Source of the DNA: Lodderomyces elongisporus
Taxonomy: Eukaryota > Ascomycota > Pichiomycetes > Serinales > Debaryomycetaceae
DNA: 64,000 nucleotides
NCBI RefSeq assembly: GCF_030384665.1
Contig: NC_083679.1
Coordinates: 62,001 to 126,000 of the forward strand
Reading direction: 5' to 3'
Numbering within the stretch: position 1 is the stretch's first letter; every line of letters begins with the position of its first letter. The translations under genes and the position numbers were made by a program. Under the pieces are notes generated by a model, which had not been told where the DNA came from, ran no database searches, and saw nothing but the letters and a program-made list of their open reading frames with translations. Shown piece by piece: positions 31,480-42,321 of the stretch.

Positions 31480-31543
31480 TAATTGAATTAAATATTAATT
31501 AAAATTGAATCAAAATTGAATTAAAATTGAATTAAAATTGAAC
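31480..31543. repeat. 11-bp tandem repeat AAAATTGAATT
   Basis: Five or six near-identical copies of AAAATTGAATT downstream of FEX1. Confidence 0.85.
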
Positions 31544-32321
31544 AAATAATAGAACAAATTAAAGTCATTTCAATACAAAGAATAACAAATATTCCAAATA
31601 GAAGATGAATTGATATTTGGAAAAGAAAGGAAAAAAAAAAAGTAAAAAGGAAGAAGAAAAAAGAATAAAAAGTAAGAACAAAACTACCTGGAAGTTTCTT
31701 AACCTGGAAATCTCATATTTGCTCAAAAATAGGCCTCCTAGACATGTGAATGACTAAGATACGCAGTTGTATTGGCCAATTGGCAAGGAATTGGTGAATT
31801 GAAGGAAGCGGGAGAGGTAAGGGGAAGGGAAGGGACAGTCTTTGTAGGTGCAAGGGTGTTTTGAGACAAGAGAAAGAAGGGCTGGGAATTTGCTCATATT
31901 TGCTCATGGACAATTTGCTCCCTTTTTTTTTATTCTCCTTTTGTGAATGCAGGTCTTGCTTAGTATCAATTTAGTTTCAATCCTTACCTACGTTTTGCAT
32001 GAAGATACCCAAAAGAAAACATTTGAACCTTGGATTTGTGGTTCAAAAGGAGGACAGAAAAGTTAAAGTAAAAAGCATAAAAACTAAACACTATATATCA
32101 GCCAATTTTTTTTCTTTTTTTTGTTCTTACCCTTTCTTGGAAGCACGCTTTATTACTAGATGAACTTGTAATATAGTATTCCTTACCTTTAGACTTTGCA
32201 ATCCCTTTTTTTCTTTCATTTTCTTCTCTTTAGGAGTTTTATCATTTTTTTTTTTATTATTATGGCATTGACAAGAAGGATGGTTTTCTAGATACTGACA
32301 AAGAATCCATTATAATCAACA

Positions 32322-32330
32322 GCACGTGAC
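32322..32330. promoter_or_regulatory. CACGTGAC E-box upstream of the ferric reductase gene
   Basis: GCACGTGAC about 630 bp before the ferric reductase ATG; a Cbf1-type core. Confidence 0.35.
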
Positions 32331-32961
32331 TTGTAGCATAAGCACGAGTATGAATATACATCAACAATTGCAACAAGAAAAATTTGCCCCTGGCAGTCTA
32401 GGCTAATGAACAAAGACTGACATTTACAGATCAGTATACCTAAAAATATAGTTATCGATTGAATCTTCTTTTGTTATCCACTACATGTGATACGTTATAA
32501 GTATTTCTTTATCTTACTGTTGGGCATCTCTGCCTGGTACCGGTCTGGTATTTATGTACTACATTGTTTTTGTGTCTTGTATCAGATAATGTAAGCTTAC
32601 AGTATGAGCAAATTGTTTCTTCACACAAAAGGAAAGCCTTCAACCGCTCATTCTTAGTAGCCAGAAAAAGAAGACTACCCATCATACATCCACCAATTTT
32701 TCATCAATCAAAGAATGAATATAAAAAGACCATGAAAGTTAACCTCCTCTTCCTCCAATGCAATCATTGTGTTGGTAAGGTGTTGACATTGTAAAAAAAA
32801 GACAACAAATACATTCATTGCAAACTAGCGGTATACCACAGACCAAATCCGCCAAAACACACCACACACTTCGCATACCACACACTCCAACCACCACACA
32901 CACCAAACACCACACACATCACACGCCACACTACGGCTCACTCAATCAATATTTCTTTATT

Positions 32962-34848
32962 ATGCACGGTTCGTCAATGCAAATGACCAGTGGTGTCACG
33001 TACATGGGTCTCGATTGTCTAGCAGACATGTCCAACCCATTGTACACGCAATATAGTACAGAGTCTCAGACTGCAATACCGTGGGCCTCGCAAGCTGCAT
33101 ATGCCAAGTACACTATTTATTTTGGTGTAGTCATCATTTTTATTGCCCTAATCAAGCACATCTACTATTTAGCTCGTGATAGATCTTATGAAAACACCAA
33201 CAGCAGTAAAAATGGTGTAAAGTATACACCGACTAACCCGTTCTATTCATTTTTGGATGTTATTATTGCGTACGGAAGGTTTGTTGGGTACAAACAAACA
33301 CCCCGCTGGGCAACTTTTTTCCTTTCGGTGCCAAATAGCATAGGATCGACTTTATTTATGATGGTATCGAGCTTCTACTTGTTAGCATACTGTCTTATTC
33401 CACACTTTTGGTACCGTTCCTGCGCTGGGTTTGGCTCACCGCCACTTGCTGTGCGCGCGGGTATGATGTCGACTGCATTGATGCCATTTATATACATTCT
33501 CCTGGGCAAAACGAACGCTATAACCTTATTCACCGGTATTTCGTATGAGAAATTGAATGTTTTCCATCAATTTGTTGGTGTTGCAGCATTCATTTTGGGT
33601 GTGATCCATACCATCCCATTTATATATCAAACGCTTCACGAAGGTGGTTCCTCATTGCTTTATCAATACTTTACCACCGATGCGTACTATATCAGCGGGA
33701 TACCTGCCTTGATTATCCTTGGCTTACTATGCACCTTATCCAAATCTTGGCTCAGAAAAAGATGCTACGAGATATTTTGCCACGTGCATTGGATGATGGG
33801 TTTGGCATTTATTGGTTTGTTGATTTGGCATATTGATAAGGCATTGGATGCACAAGACTATATGTGGGGAGCCTTGGCCTTTTGGGCAGCTCAGTTTATC
33901 TACCGTTTACTCATCAAAACATGCTTCAAACCTACTACTATGTTCTTGAGATCACGCACAGCACATTTGGAAAAGCTTTCTGAACAAGTGTACCAAATTA
34001 CAATTGACAATGTTCAAGGTTACAAATAGAAACCAGGTCAACACTGTTTTTTGAGATTTAAAGGATTAAGAATTTTAGACTCGCACCCATTTTCAATTTC
34101 AACTTGCTCTCAAGGTCAGGGTATGAAATTTATTGTGATTCCCAAAAAAGGGTTGACCAGATCTCAGTATCAGAAATTAGATAAACAAATTGATTTAAAC
34201 ACAAAAGTTTATATTGATGGACCATATGGTGGAACTTTCCGTGACGTACTAAAATTCGATAATGTTGTTTTATTGGCCTCTGGGTCCGGTGTCACCGCAA
34301 CAATTCCATTTGTCCTGTACCTTGCAGATCAATTTAACAATGCTTCTGCATCAATACCTACTTTAAAGTGTCTTTCTTTTGTCTGGGTGATTAGAGAGAG
34401 GAACCATGAATCTTGGTTTCGCGAGGAGTTGGATAGATGCAAAGCCATACTTGGTGACAAACTCCATATTGATATCCGTGTATGTCATGATTCGACAAAC
34501 AATGCAACGCCGTCATCTTCCAACTTTGATGATTCATCATCCGACCAGGAAAAATTAATAGAGTCAAAGGATTCCAATCCAATTGCTGAAGCGAATATTA
34601 AGTTGCACGACAAAAGTTGTCATCATGCTTCTGCAACTATAATTAAACCAAACATTCCACAGATTGTGCACAATTTGGCAGCCTCAACTTTCCAAAGAAG
34701 GAATATGATTGTGTGCTCAGGATCAGAGTCGATGAAACGCCAAGTCAGCTCTACTGTATCGAAATTACAAGGCTTAGTATTTAATAACGATAGGAGTAGG
34801 ACGCAAATTGAGGAGATTTATTTGCATACGGAAAGTTTTGGGTGGTGA
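32962..34848 (+). pseudogene. Ferric reductase (FRE/FRP family) split by one in-frame TAG
   Basis: This is a plasma-membrane flavocytochrome that passes electrons from NADPH via FAD and two haems to reduce iron outside the cell. Everything stays in one frame for 628 codons except a TAG at 34027-34029. The membrane half carries both bis-haem pairs with His-X13-His spacing (FHQFVGVAAFILGVIH and HWMMGLAFIGLLIWH). The TAG falls one codon before KPGQHCFLRF, the start of the FAD-binding domain. The cytosolic half keeps HPFSIS, VYIDGPYGG, the NADPH loop LLASGSGVTATIPF and the C-terminal FGW. So the break cuts between membrane and flavin domains with no other damage. The ATG at 32962 is chosen because the upstream frame is a His/Thr repeat. 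It may be a recent null allele, a read-through gene, or a sequence error. Confidence 0.82.
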
Positions 34849-35462
34849 AAAAAAATTGAAAATAATATACAAAATGATGGTGGGTACGGTGAGGGGAGTC
34901 GAGTGGATAGTAGAGTTGGGTATTTAATTCTGCAAAAATAAAAGTGGATTTCTTCCAGTTGCTATTTATACATGTTTATACTTAGATATATTTATTTATT
35001 TATTGATTGATTGATTGATTGATTAATTGATTGACATATTTGATGGCTTATTCATCAAAGTACAAGTTCAAATCAGAAGAGTAGGATATTTCTAGTACTT
35101 GAGTCCCACCCTTGATACATATAATTTCTTGTTTTTCTTCCTTAACCTTAAACTATGATCTCTACAACGGCTACATTGGAAACAATGTATCAATATATTT
35201 AGGGCAAATTTTGGGCTCTTAGTCTTTTAAGTTAAACTATTGAGTAGTATTACATATTAGTTTTTGAGTTGCCAACCTCTACTCCTCTCATTTATCAAAT
35301 TTATGTCTTTTTATCAGGCTCTTTTGATAACTTGGTGGTGTTGCAAGGTGTGCCGCGAACAAAAATTGCATGAAAAACTTGTAAACCCCCCAAACTTTCG
35401 CACGGGCGACGAAAATACACATGCGTACACACATGCACACACTCGTATATACATATATATAT

Positions 35463-35494
<32 letters not shown>

Positions 35495-35584
35495 GTATAT
35501 ATATCTACAAACTATAACGAATTATATTCAATTTGCATTTCCTTTTATCACCTATATCAGTCGACCTCTTCTCCAATCATCAAA
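34849..35584. other. Spacer with GATT and CA/TA repeats
   Basis: 736 bp between the ferric reductase and EMC3. It has TTGA repeats (35003-35033) and a CA/TA array just before EMC3. The frame opening at 35264 is spurious upstream of the EMC3 ATG. Confidence 0.5.
35418..35506. repeat. Compound CA/TA microsatellite
   Basis: Alternating CA, TA and GTATAT units ending about 80 bp before the EMC3 ATG. Confidence 0.88.
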
Positions 35585-36557
35585 ATGAGCGTCCCAGACA
35601 TGCTTTTAGACCCGCAATTGAAATATTGGGTACTTTTACCAATCACCCTTGCAATGGTTCTAGTTGGGCTCTTACGATCAAATATTACATACTTGTTACA
35701 ACCGCAACCCAAGACGGAAGGATTTCGAAAACTCAGGGAATCGTATGTACCATATCCTCCTCTTTACTCTCCTTTGACATGGACTACTTTAGCTCTCGAT
35801 TCTTTTAAACATTCCCCAGTTCATTAATTTTTTTTCCATTTTCCATTTTCCATTTTCCATTATTCCTAGGGTATCATACACAATCATCAATTATTGTTTA
35901 CTAACATTAGCCATTAGACAATTCCTATACTTAGTTCGTGGGTTCAGGGCCAATAATCATGTGCTTCACAATGCTGAGTTTCATCAGTTTCAAAGTTATT
36001 TAATTTCGGAGTTATCGACATCCAATTTCCATGCTGATCCTAATAAGAGCAACTCCAAGAATGAGCAAGAGCAACTTAACCCATTGGATCCATCAAATAA
36101 TGAGGCTTTAATGCAAATGGCCAAGGGTAACCTTCTTAACTATATTCCACAAACACTAATTATGGGGTGGGTCAATTACTTCTTTGCAGGATTTGTCATT
36201 ATGAAACTACCATTTCCGTTGACTGATGGGTTCAAGCAAATGTTGCAGCAAGGTATAATGACACCCAATTTGAATGTCAGCTATGTGCTGAGCATTTCAT
36301 GGTATTTTGTCAATTTACTAGGTTTACGTCCCGTGTACGGGTTGATAATGGGTGGTAACGAGGCTGATGAGTTGATGAAACAACAGCAGCAACTGCAACA
36401 AATGCAACTAGGCGGAGCAATGGGTGGTATTGGCGGACCTGGAGCGCCAAAAGTGGAGAAAGTCTTTGCTGCAGAGGTGGAGAATCTACAGATTTTGAAC
36501 CACGAGTCGGTATTTGATGGAATTTTCGATAGATTTATAGAGAAACATTCCGTATAG
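35585..36557 (+). CDS. EMC3: ER membrane protein complex subunit 3 (spliced)
   Basis: Emc3 is the Oxa1/YidC-like core insertase subunit of the ER membrane complex, which inserts tail-anchored and multipass proteins. Two exons are inferred, 35585-35742 and 35918-36557, giving 265 residues. Exon 1 holds the first membrane segment (LKYWVLLPITLAMVLVGLL) and RSNITYLLQP. Exon 2 holds the other two, in LLNYIPQTLIMGWVNYFFAGFV and VSYVLSISWYFVNLLGLRPVY. The join gives KLRES-QFLYLVRGFRANN, in frame. A Gln/Gly/Pro-rich loop precedes the C-terminus. Length matches yeast Emc3 (253). Confidence 0.9.
35743..35917 (+). other. EMC3 intron
   Basis: The donor is GTATGT, the branch site TACTAAC (35899-35905) and the acceptor CCATTAG ends at 35917. 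It is the only nearby AG that keeps frame; the closer one at 35910 is about five bases past the branch and out of frame, and the AG at 35934 also breaks frame. The intron holds four TTTTCCA tandem units. Confidence 0.85.
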
Positions 36558-36985
36558 ACCAAGTGCACGGTAGAAAATTTAGTGAATCACAAAGAGGAAA
36601 ATAGATTTGTTGACATCGTCAACATCAATAAATAGAGTAGTAAGGGTAGTATTGTCGAAACTATGTAGCCTAGTGACGCTATTACTAAGCGATGGTGTAT
36701 TATCGAGACTGGCACATCGAATTGCTTGAGCGTGTGGGATAGTGCGGAACATTATGGAAAAAGATGTGCACATGCACACACACACACGCACGCACACATA
36801 CAGAAACTTATATGTATAAATATATATATATATTTATACATATATATGTTTCTGTGTGTGTACCTCTTTAGTACGTCATCTCATCACACCTGTTCACGCT
36901 AAATCAGATTGATTACCTCTCAGTACATCTGATTATATCTGGTCATTTACCTACATTATTGCATACTACAACTAAATAAATACCA
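36558..36985. other. Spacer with large inverted repeat
   Basis: 428 bp between EMC3 and NPA3, with CA repeats and a long hairpin (listed separately). No gene is seen. Confidence 0.5.
36793..36860. repeat. Long imperfect inverted repeat (hairpin)
   Basis: Two arms of about 33 bp mirror each other around 36826: CACACATACAGAAAC...TATAAATATAT on the left and its near-complement through TTTCTGTGTGTG on the right. It lies about 130 bp upstream of NPA3 and is symmetrical enough to extrude as a cruciform or fold in RNA. It could act in EMC3 3' end formation or the NPA3 promoter. Confidence 0.75.
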
Positions 36986-38299
36986 ATGTCTTCATCGAGC
37001 TCATCAGCGGCTGCGACTTCAGCATCTACATCATCTTCCCACACAGATGCGTTGTCTCCTTCTAGTGAAAAAACCACACCAGTGATTATTTGCATTGGGA
37101 TGACAGGCTCTGGAAAAACTACGTTTATGCAACGTCTAAACGCCCACCTTCACTCCAAGAAACAAAAGGAGGGATCGGAGAAACAAAAGCCACCATATGT
37201 CATAAATCTTGACCCAGCAGTGCTCAAGGTCCCTTATGGTGCCAATATTGATATCCGTGACTCAATCAATTACAAAAAAGTCATGGAAGAATACAACTTA
37301 GGTCCCAATGGTGCCATTGTCACCTCATTGAACTTGTTTTCTACCAAGATCGATCAAGTGTTGAAACTTGTTGAACGAAAGTCCGAGGATAAAAAAATAT
37401 CAAATGTGATTATCGATACACCTGGCCAGATTGAGGTTTTTATTTGGTCAGCAAGTGGCTCTATTATCACCGAGGCGTTTGCTTCACAATTCCCCACTGT
37501 TATCGCCTATGTCGTTGATACACCTAGAAATACCAGTCCAACAACATTCATGTCAAATATGTTGTATGCATGTTCAATCTTATACAAGACCAAACTTCCC
37601 ATGATTGTGGTGTTCAATAAGACAGATGTCACCAGCTGTGAATTTGCCAAAGAGTGGATGTCGGATTTCGAAAGTTTCCAGATGGCTGTACAGAAGGATC
37701 AAGAGGAAGGTAGTGGCGAGGAGACTAGCGGATATATGAGCTCGCTCGTGAATTCGATGTCATTGATGTTGGAGGAGTTTTACTCGACCCTTGATGTTGT
37801 AGGGGTGAGTGCATATACCGGGCAAGGAATGGACGAGTTTATGCAAGCTGTGGATAATAAAGTTGATGAATATAATGAATATTACAAAACCGAGAGAGAA
37901 AGAATCTTGAAAAAGAAGGAAGAGGACGAGAAAAAGAGGCAAGCAAAGAGCTTGAGTAAGTTGATGAAGGATATGGATGTGGGCACAAAAAGTGGAAAGC
38001 AAAAGAAAGGTGAGGATAGCCAAGTCTTGTCAGATTACGAAGAAGATGAAAACGAGAATGGTGATAATGATAATGATGATTTGCAAGGCCAAGTGTATCC
38101 AGACAGTGAAGAAGAAGCATTGGATGTAGACCGACCTACTAGAGAATATACATTTGCTGGTGATCGCCAACTGGAGTTGGATGATGTGAAAGACTCAGAT
38201 ATACAAGCTAGGTATAGGGAAGCAATGGAAGCTACTGGCAAAACTGCTTCATCTAAAACTGCCGAGAACATTGCAAACTATATCAAGCGGTCGCAATAA
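36986..38299 (+). CDS. NPA3: GPN-loop GTPase, RNA polymerase II import/assembly factor
   Basis: This is a Gpn1/Npa3 GTPase, which helps assemble RNA polymerase II and bring it to the nucleus. In the 437-residue protein the P-loop GMTGSGKTT is at about 38-46, the GPN loop [14 protein letters not shown] at about 104-117, G3 is [11 protein letters not shown] and G4 is VVFNKTDV. The C-terminal 130 residues are a Lys-rich coiled region followed by an acidic Asp/Glu/Asn tail, a typical variable part. A Ser/Ala/Thr-rich leader of about 30 residues precedes the domain. The yeast protein is 385 residues. Confidence 0.95.
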   Translation: MSSSSSSAAATSASTSSSHTDALSPSSEKTTPVIICIGMTGSGKTTFMQRLNAHLHSKKQKEGSEKQKPPYVINLDPAVLKVPYGANIDIRDSINYKKVMEEYNLGPNGAIVTSLNLFSTKIDQVLKLVERKSEDKKISNVIIDTPGQIEVFIWSASGSIITEAFASQFPTVIAYVVDTPRNTSPTTFMSNMLYACSILYKTKLPMIVVFNKTDVTSCEFAKEWMSDFESFQMAVQKDQEEGSGEETSGYMSSLVNSMSLMLEEFYSTLDVVGVSAYTGQGMDEFMQAVDNKVDEYNEYYKTERERILKKKEEDEKKRQAKSLSKLMKDMDVGTKSGKQKKGEDSQVLSDYEEDENENGDNDNDDLQGQVYPDSEEEALDVDRPTREYTFAGDRQLELDDVKDSDIQARYREAMEATGKTASSKTAENIANYIKRSQ

Positions 38300-38452
38300 C
38301 TTATGTAACATTGTTTTTTATTTTTTTAGAGTAACCTTATTATTTTACCTTTTACTTTGTTTTTATTATATTCGAACTAAATTTGATTCAATTTCATTCG
38401 AGTCAATGTTTTCTAAACTCCTTTTAAGCTATATCAATCTATAATATTCTAA

Positions 38453-40357
38453 TTAGTTGGCTTTACTTAATACTTCATCAATGTTATATGGCATATTTTT
38501 CCACTCTTCTTTGAATATCAAATGTGGTTTCTCCCTCGCCAAATGTAATATCGTTTTTCCAAATTCCGAATTACACCAAGCAAACCACGATCTCGTGAAG
38601 TCATCGCCATCGACTGAATTCACGTTGACACTTTCATGCATAAGTCCCAATCCTGCAGTATTGTTCATTACCAACTTGAGACTCTTTATAATTTCGTCAT
38701 CATCATTAGTAGTTCTTATCCTAACAAGCAACGACATGGGCCATGCATTTTTGATTCCAATATGGGGACCACCAATACCTTCAAAATATAACCCTTTCAA
38801 GTAATATGGATTGCCTTGCTTTTCAAGTATCATTTTTCGCGTGTTTTGATAAACTGGGTCATTAATTGAGGAGTAACCCATATCAGGTATTGCCAAGAGT
38901 GATGGGATGTTTGCGTCATCCATAAATGTAGCACTGCCATACCCATCAACTTCGTAAGCATATACTTTGCCGTACCTGGGATGCTCAACAATCCCAAATT
39001 GTTCAATTCCTCGACTGAGTTGATCAATAAATTCATCGGTCTTTTCACCAAGCACCTCGATAGCTACTTTCAAATCCGGTACCAATATTTCTTGGCTGCG
39101 CTTATTCAAGATATTATCTCTAGTGCGCTTCAACTCTGTCAACATATGTATGTTGCCGGGGATGAAAAATTGCAAGATTGTTGCATCATCACTTGGTCTA
39201 AACGCACTTCTTATTAGTCCCGTGCCAAAATTGACTGGATTGCCAACTCCACCCAACGGCAATGTTTCTGAGCCAATATTAGTTTGTCTTTGGAAAGAAT
39301 AATAAAAGGGCAATACTTGTCCCGTTTTTTCGTCAAAGCTAGGTTCATTTTCCCTTCTTAATACAATAATCAACTTTTCATAAGCCCTGATCCAAGCATC
39401 ATTCAAAAATGACAAATCACCACCTGAATGTTCATAATACTCATTTGTTAAAGTGAGAAAGGAGGCTAAAGAATCAATTTCATATTTGCATTCAAACACC
39501 TGTCTCCAATCGGGTCTGGGCTGAACACTATCAAATGCAGTATCGCCACGTTTCACATTGGCACCTGGTGGTGGGTGGAATGCGTTACAATATGGTGAAT
39601 TGTTGACAAAGTAAGCCTGTGTGTTGATAGCACCAAGGATCAATTCTTTTAGATCTTGATCATATTTAATAAATGGTTGGTATACGCTTAGTTGTCTCGC
39701 CGCATCCCTTAGCCATTCAGCGTGTATATCACCGGTAACTACAAAAGATTGTGGAAACGTGAGGGAATTTCTATCTCTTTTCTGTTTCTGTTTCTGTGTC
39801 TGTTTTTGGTTCTGTTTTTGCTGTTTATGCGAGTTTTCGTCTCCTTGCTGCTCTCTCCTATGCCACAATATTGTTGTATCCAACGTGTTGGGCAAACAAT
39901 TCTCAACCAATCTTACCAAATCTGGATCTGAAATCTTGTGCTTTAAATCTTCAATCACGCTTTCGACGGCACTCAGCACGAACGTCCGACATTTTGGTGC
40001 GGGACGCATATATGGGTACCGTTGCGGACCCAGCGAAAAAGGTGGGTGACGACGTTGCGAATAAGTGACGTAATCAGGACATTTCTTAACGTGTTTATCC
40101 ATATCAGAAAGAAAACTAGCATCTACCTCACGAAACACTTGTTGATTGTTCATTGACTTGTCAAAGTAATTGATCTTTGAAGGGTGTTTATGATCTAGTT
40201 TGTGAGATTGAAGATCATCTACGGGACTGGCTAATTCGTTATTCCCATTGTGGGTTGTTGCAGACTTGGATTTGGAAACTAACAAATATGTACCAAGAAT
40301 GAGTATAATGGCTAGTAATGGACGGGTATATGAGGATGCTCTAGATTGCGAAATCAT
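38453..40357 (-). CDS. GH125 exo-alpha-1,6-mannosidase, Mug157-like
   Basis: The 634-residue type II membrane protein has an anchor at about 14-27 (LLAIILILGTYLLV), a Ser/His-rich stem and a lumenal glycoside-hydrolase 125 domain (formerly DUF1237). Characterised bacterial GH125 members remove alpha-1,6-linked mannose. Family blocks are VVTGDIHAEWLRDAARQL at about 207-224, LILGAINTQAYFVNNSPYCNAF, CKYEIDSLASFL, FMDDANIPSLLAIPDMGY and AWCNSEFGKTILHL at the end. A Gln/Lys repeat insert (QKQNQKQTQKQKQK) interrupts the domain start. A secretory-pathway role in mannan trimming is plausible but inferred. The fungal name Mug157 comes from fission yeast. Confidence 0.88.
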   Translation of the reverse strand: MISQSRASSYTRPLLAIILILGTYLLVSKSKSATTHNGNNELASPVDDLQSHKLDHKHPSKINYFDKSMNNQQVFREVDASFLSDMDKHVKKCPDYVTYSQRRHPPFSLGPQRYPYMRPAPKCRTFVLSAVESVIEDLKHKISDPDLVRLVENCLPNTLDTTILWHRREQQGDENSHKQQKQNQKQTQKQKQKRDRNSLTFPQSFVVTGDIHAEWLRDAARQLSVYQPFIKYDQDLKELILGAINTQAYFVNNSPYCNAFHPPPGANVKRGDTAFDSVQPRPDWRQVFECKYEIDSLASFLTLTNEYYEHSGGDLSFLNDAWIRAYEKLIIVLRRENEPSFDEKTGQVLPFYYSFQRQTNIGSETLPLGGVGNPVNFGTGLIRSAFRPSDDATILQFFIPGNIHMLTELKRTRDNILNKRSQEILVPDLKVAIEVLGEKTDEFIDQLSRGIEQFGIVEHPRYGKVYAYEVDGYGSATFMDDANIPSLLAIPDMGYSSINDPVYQNTRKMILEKQGNPYYLKGLYFEGIGGPHIGIKNAWPMSLLVRIRTTNDDDEIIKSLKLVMNNTAGLGLMHESVNVNSVDGDDFTRSWFAWCNSEFGKTILHLAREKPHLIFKEEWKNMPYNIDEVLSKAN

Positions 40358-40845
40358 CTTAATGCATACTTTGTTGGTGTAGCTTCTGATTTGTGGTGAA
40401 TGGTTTATAAGTTATCTAATGTTTTCTTGTTTCCTACTTTGTTCTTCACTATTTTTTAAAACTCTCAAAGGTATGTATATGTGTTTACTTTGAGGTGATT
40501 ATATTCAGATTAGGTGTTAGTTAAAAGGGGGAGTGAATTAAACTGAAGGAGGAGGAGGAGGAGTACTTAATAGTTAGAGGATGATAAACAAAGGGGTTCG
40601 AGCGGATATTAAGATTTGCGCGCGCGGAATTTACGTTGGTCTTTTACTAAGATCTTATCATGTATAGTATTGCCCAATAAGGCTGGAAACTAAAGCTTTT
40701 ATAACTATTGAACCCAAACAAGAATGTCAAGTAGTATGCACAAAAAATATCTATATATATACATTTTACAATTAGGTATTCCCTGTATCGATATTCATTA
40801 TTAATATCATTTACATAGAATATACATCTTAATGGTCTAGTAAAA
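40358..40845. other. Spacer with GCGCGCGCGG patch
   Basis: 488 bp between two minus-strand genes. It contains GGAGGA repeats (about 40548-40562) and, unusually for this DNA, GCGCGCGCGG at 40619-40628, some 260 bp upstream of the GH125 gene; CGCGC is the core bound by Rsc3-type factors in yeasts. No gene is seen. Confidence 0.45.
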
Positions 40846-42210
40846 TTAACATGCAATTGAAGGATTCGTTAAATACAATGCATCCCTTGGTTTATTTAAA
40901 CTGGGGTGCGTCAAGCCCCGAGTGGCAAGATTGGAAAACACAGAGCTGATATCTTTGTCGTTAAAGTCTTTAGACTTGTTGTGTGCTAATTTCAAAATGT
41001 CGTCGTATCTAATACTATCACTTGGTTCCGTGAAATCCGATAAGTTCTGGAGTAATTTTTTGACTTTGGTATTGTTTAGCAGAATTCGTGCTGCAACGAT
41101 GTTCATTGATGTTTCTTTGAGTAGTTGATTTAAAGCTGAAAAGTCGGTATTGTTGCGCAAACCATATTCATGCATAGTAATTGAATACAAACTACTATAC
41201 TCGAGATCGTAGGGGATATCCTTAACAACCTCGTCAATGCTCCCAACCGAATTTGTTCTTAATTTGTCGAGAATATTTTCGCAAAATACAGAGACTTGGT
41301 TGTAATCTTGTTCTATCTGACCAGTGTCTCTGTTAAGTAACTTCATAAAACTATTTTCACGTAGTGCCATAGCCAATTCGTCGTTATTGAAACCATTTGA
41401 CTTATCGCTTAGTTCCTTCCAGTTCATTTTCCTGACTGATTTGTTCAAAAAACTTTTCAACTTTTCCCGTCCAAAAGTGCTATATGCTTTTAATGCTAGT
41501 TGTAAGTTATCAGGATGCGTCAATTTCGAAAACAAAAATGGATTGATACTTTTGTTTCCTTTGACGTTTTTATTCATTTCACGGACCAGTTGCTCCATAT
41601 CAAACATGTCTTGATTCCAATGTTCTAGACTTTCCATATTAAATAGTCGCCTTTTCTGTTGGAAAAAAATGACAAGCGGGCTCAGAATTAGACTTTGAAG
41701 GTAATAGTGGAAAGTATTCTGACCAGATTTATTCTTTGGATATTCAGAGAGTGGTTGGTAAAAAGAGTTGGCAATTGAAATTATATCCCTAACAAAAACA
41801 CTATCGCCTACTTCGTACCCTGGATGTGAACCAAACAACGCATTTTCATTTCCATGATGTAGACTTGTCAGGTCAATAAAGAAAGATTTAGTATCTTTGA
41901 GCTCATTTGGTCCAAAACGTACAGGATTGACATATAATTCACGTTCACTTAGATGTAAATTATCAGGACAAGTATCGAGGTCAATATTAAGATTACTGCT
42001 TCCACTAGCCATATCACCATTCTTTATTGTTTTCCCTTTTGTCCAGTTCTTTCGTAGGATTTCCCATCGCTCCTTTCGTAGGGTTAGATCCGAGACGTGT
42101 GTGAAATGTGATTCAACTTTCCCAGCAAATGGGGAGTGATGTGTACTCGATGCAGCTTTGAATAAGTCCAAAACCTGTCGTACTTGAGTCGGAATACTTT
42201 GTCTGTACAT
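40846..42210 (-). CDS. Unrecognised 454-residue protein, possibly mitochondrial
   Basis: I do not recognise the family. The N-terminus (MYRQSIPTQVRQVLDLFKAA) is basic with few acids, so a mitochondrial presequence is possible. The rest is a soluble, mostly helical-looking chain with no membrane segment, no zinc motif and no catalytic signature I can name. One stretch (FFIDLTSLHHGNENALFG) is Gly/His-rich. The retrotransposon's 3' LTR ends 111 bp upstream of the ATG, in the same orientation, so its promoter is now abnormal. The reading frame itself is undamaged. Composition matches its neighbours. Confidence 0.75.
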   Translation of the reverse strand: MYRQSIPTQVRQVLDLFKAASSTHHSPFAGKVESHFTHVSDLTLRKERWEILRKNWTKGKTIKNGDMASGSSNLNIDLDTCPDNLHLSERELYVNPVRFGPNELKDTKSFFIDLTSLHHGNENALFGSHPGYEVGDSVFVRDIISIANSFYQPLSEYPKNKSGQNTFHYYLQSLILSPLVIFFQQKRRLFNMESLEHWNQDMFDMEQLVREMNKNVKGNKSINPFLFSKLTHPDNLQLALKAYSTFGREKLKSFLNKSVRKMNWKELSDKSNGFNNDELAMALRENSFMKLLNRDTGQIEQDYNQVSVFCENILDKLRTNSVGSIDEVVKDIPYDLEYSSLYSITMHEYGLRNNTDFSALNQLLKETSMNIVAARILLNNTKVKKLLQNLSDFTEPSDSIRYDDILKLAHNKSKDFNDKDISSVFSNLATRGLTHPSLNKPRDALYLTNPSIAC

Positions 42211-42316
42211 CTAAGCTTAAATAGGATTAATAATCGGATCCTTCGATTTAATTTTTTTTTTTGGTTTAGGTTTGGTTTTTTTTTTCCTTCACTAATATCT
42301 TTAATATTATTATTAC

Positions 42317-42321
42317 CCTTT
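42317..42321. repeat. Target-site duplication, left copy (CCTTT)
   Basis: CCTTT directly before the left LTR matches CCTTT directly after the right LTR (50976-50980), the 5-bp duplication expected of a Ty3/gypsy-type integrase. Confidence 0.92.

Larger units (their letters stand above)
31244..32961. other. Long promoter region of the ferric reductase gene
   Basis: 1.7 kb without a credible gene. It holds an 11-bp tandem array (31480-31543), a cluster of ATTTGCTCA motifs (31717-31920), a palindromic CCAATTGG at about 31775 and a CACGTGAC at 32323. CCAAT boxes bound by Hap-type factors and GATA sites are known controls of iron genes in Candida, so the CCAAT is of interest. The last 150 bp are CA-rich. 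Confidence 0.45.

Noticed and set aside
34051..34848. A separate gene for the second half of the ferric reductase
   Set aside because: Its apparent start is TTG, it is in the same frame as the first part, and it continues directly with the FAD domain. It is one gene with a stop.
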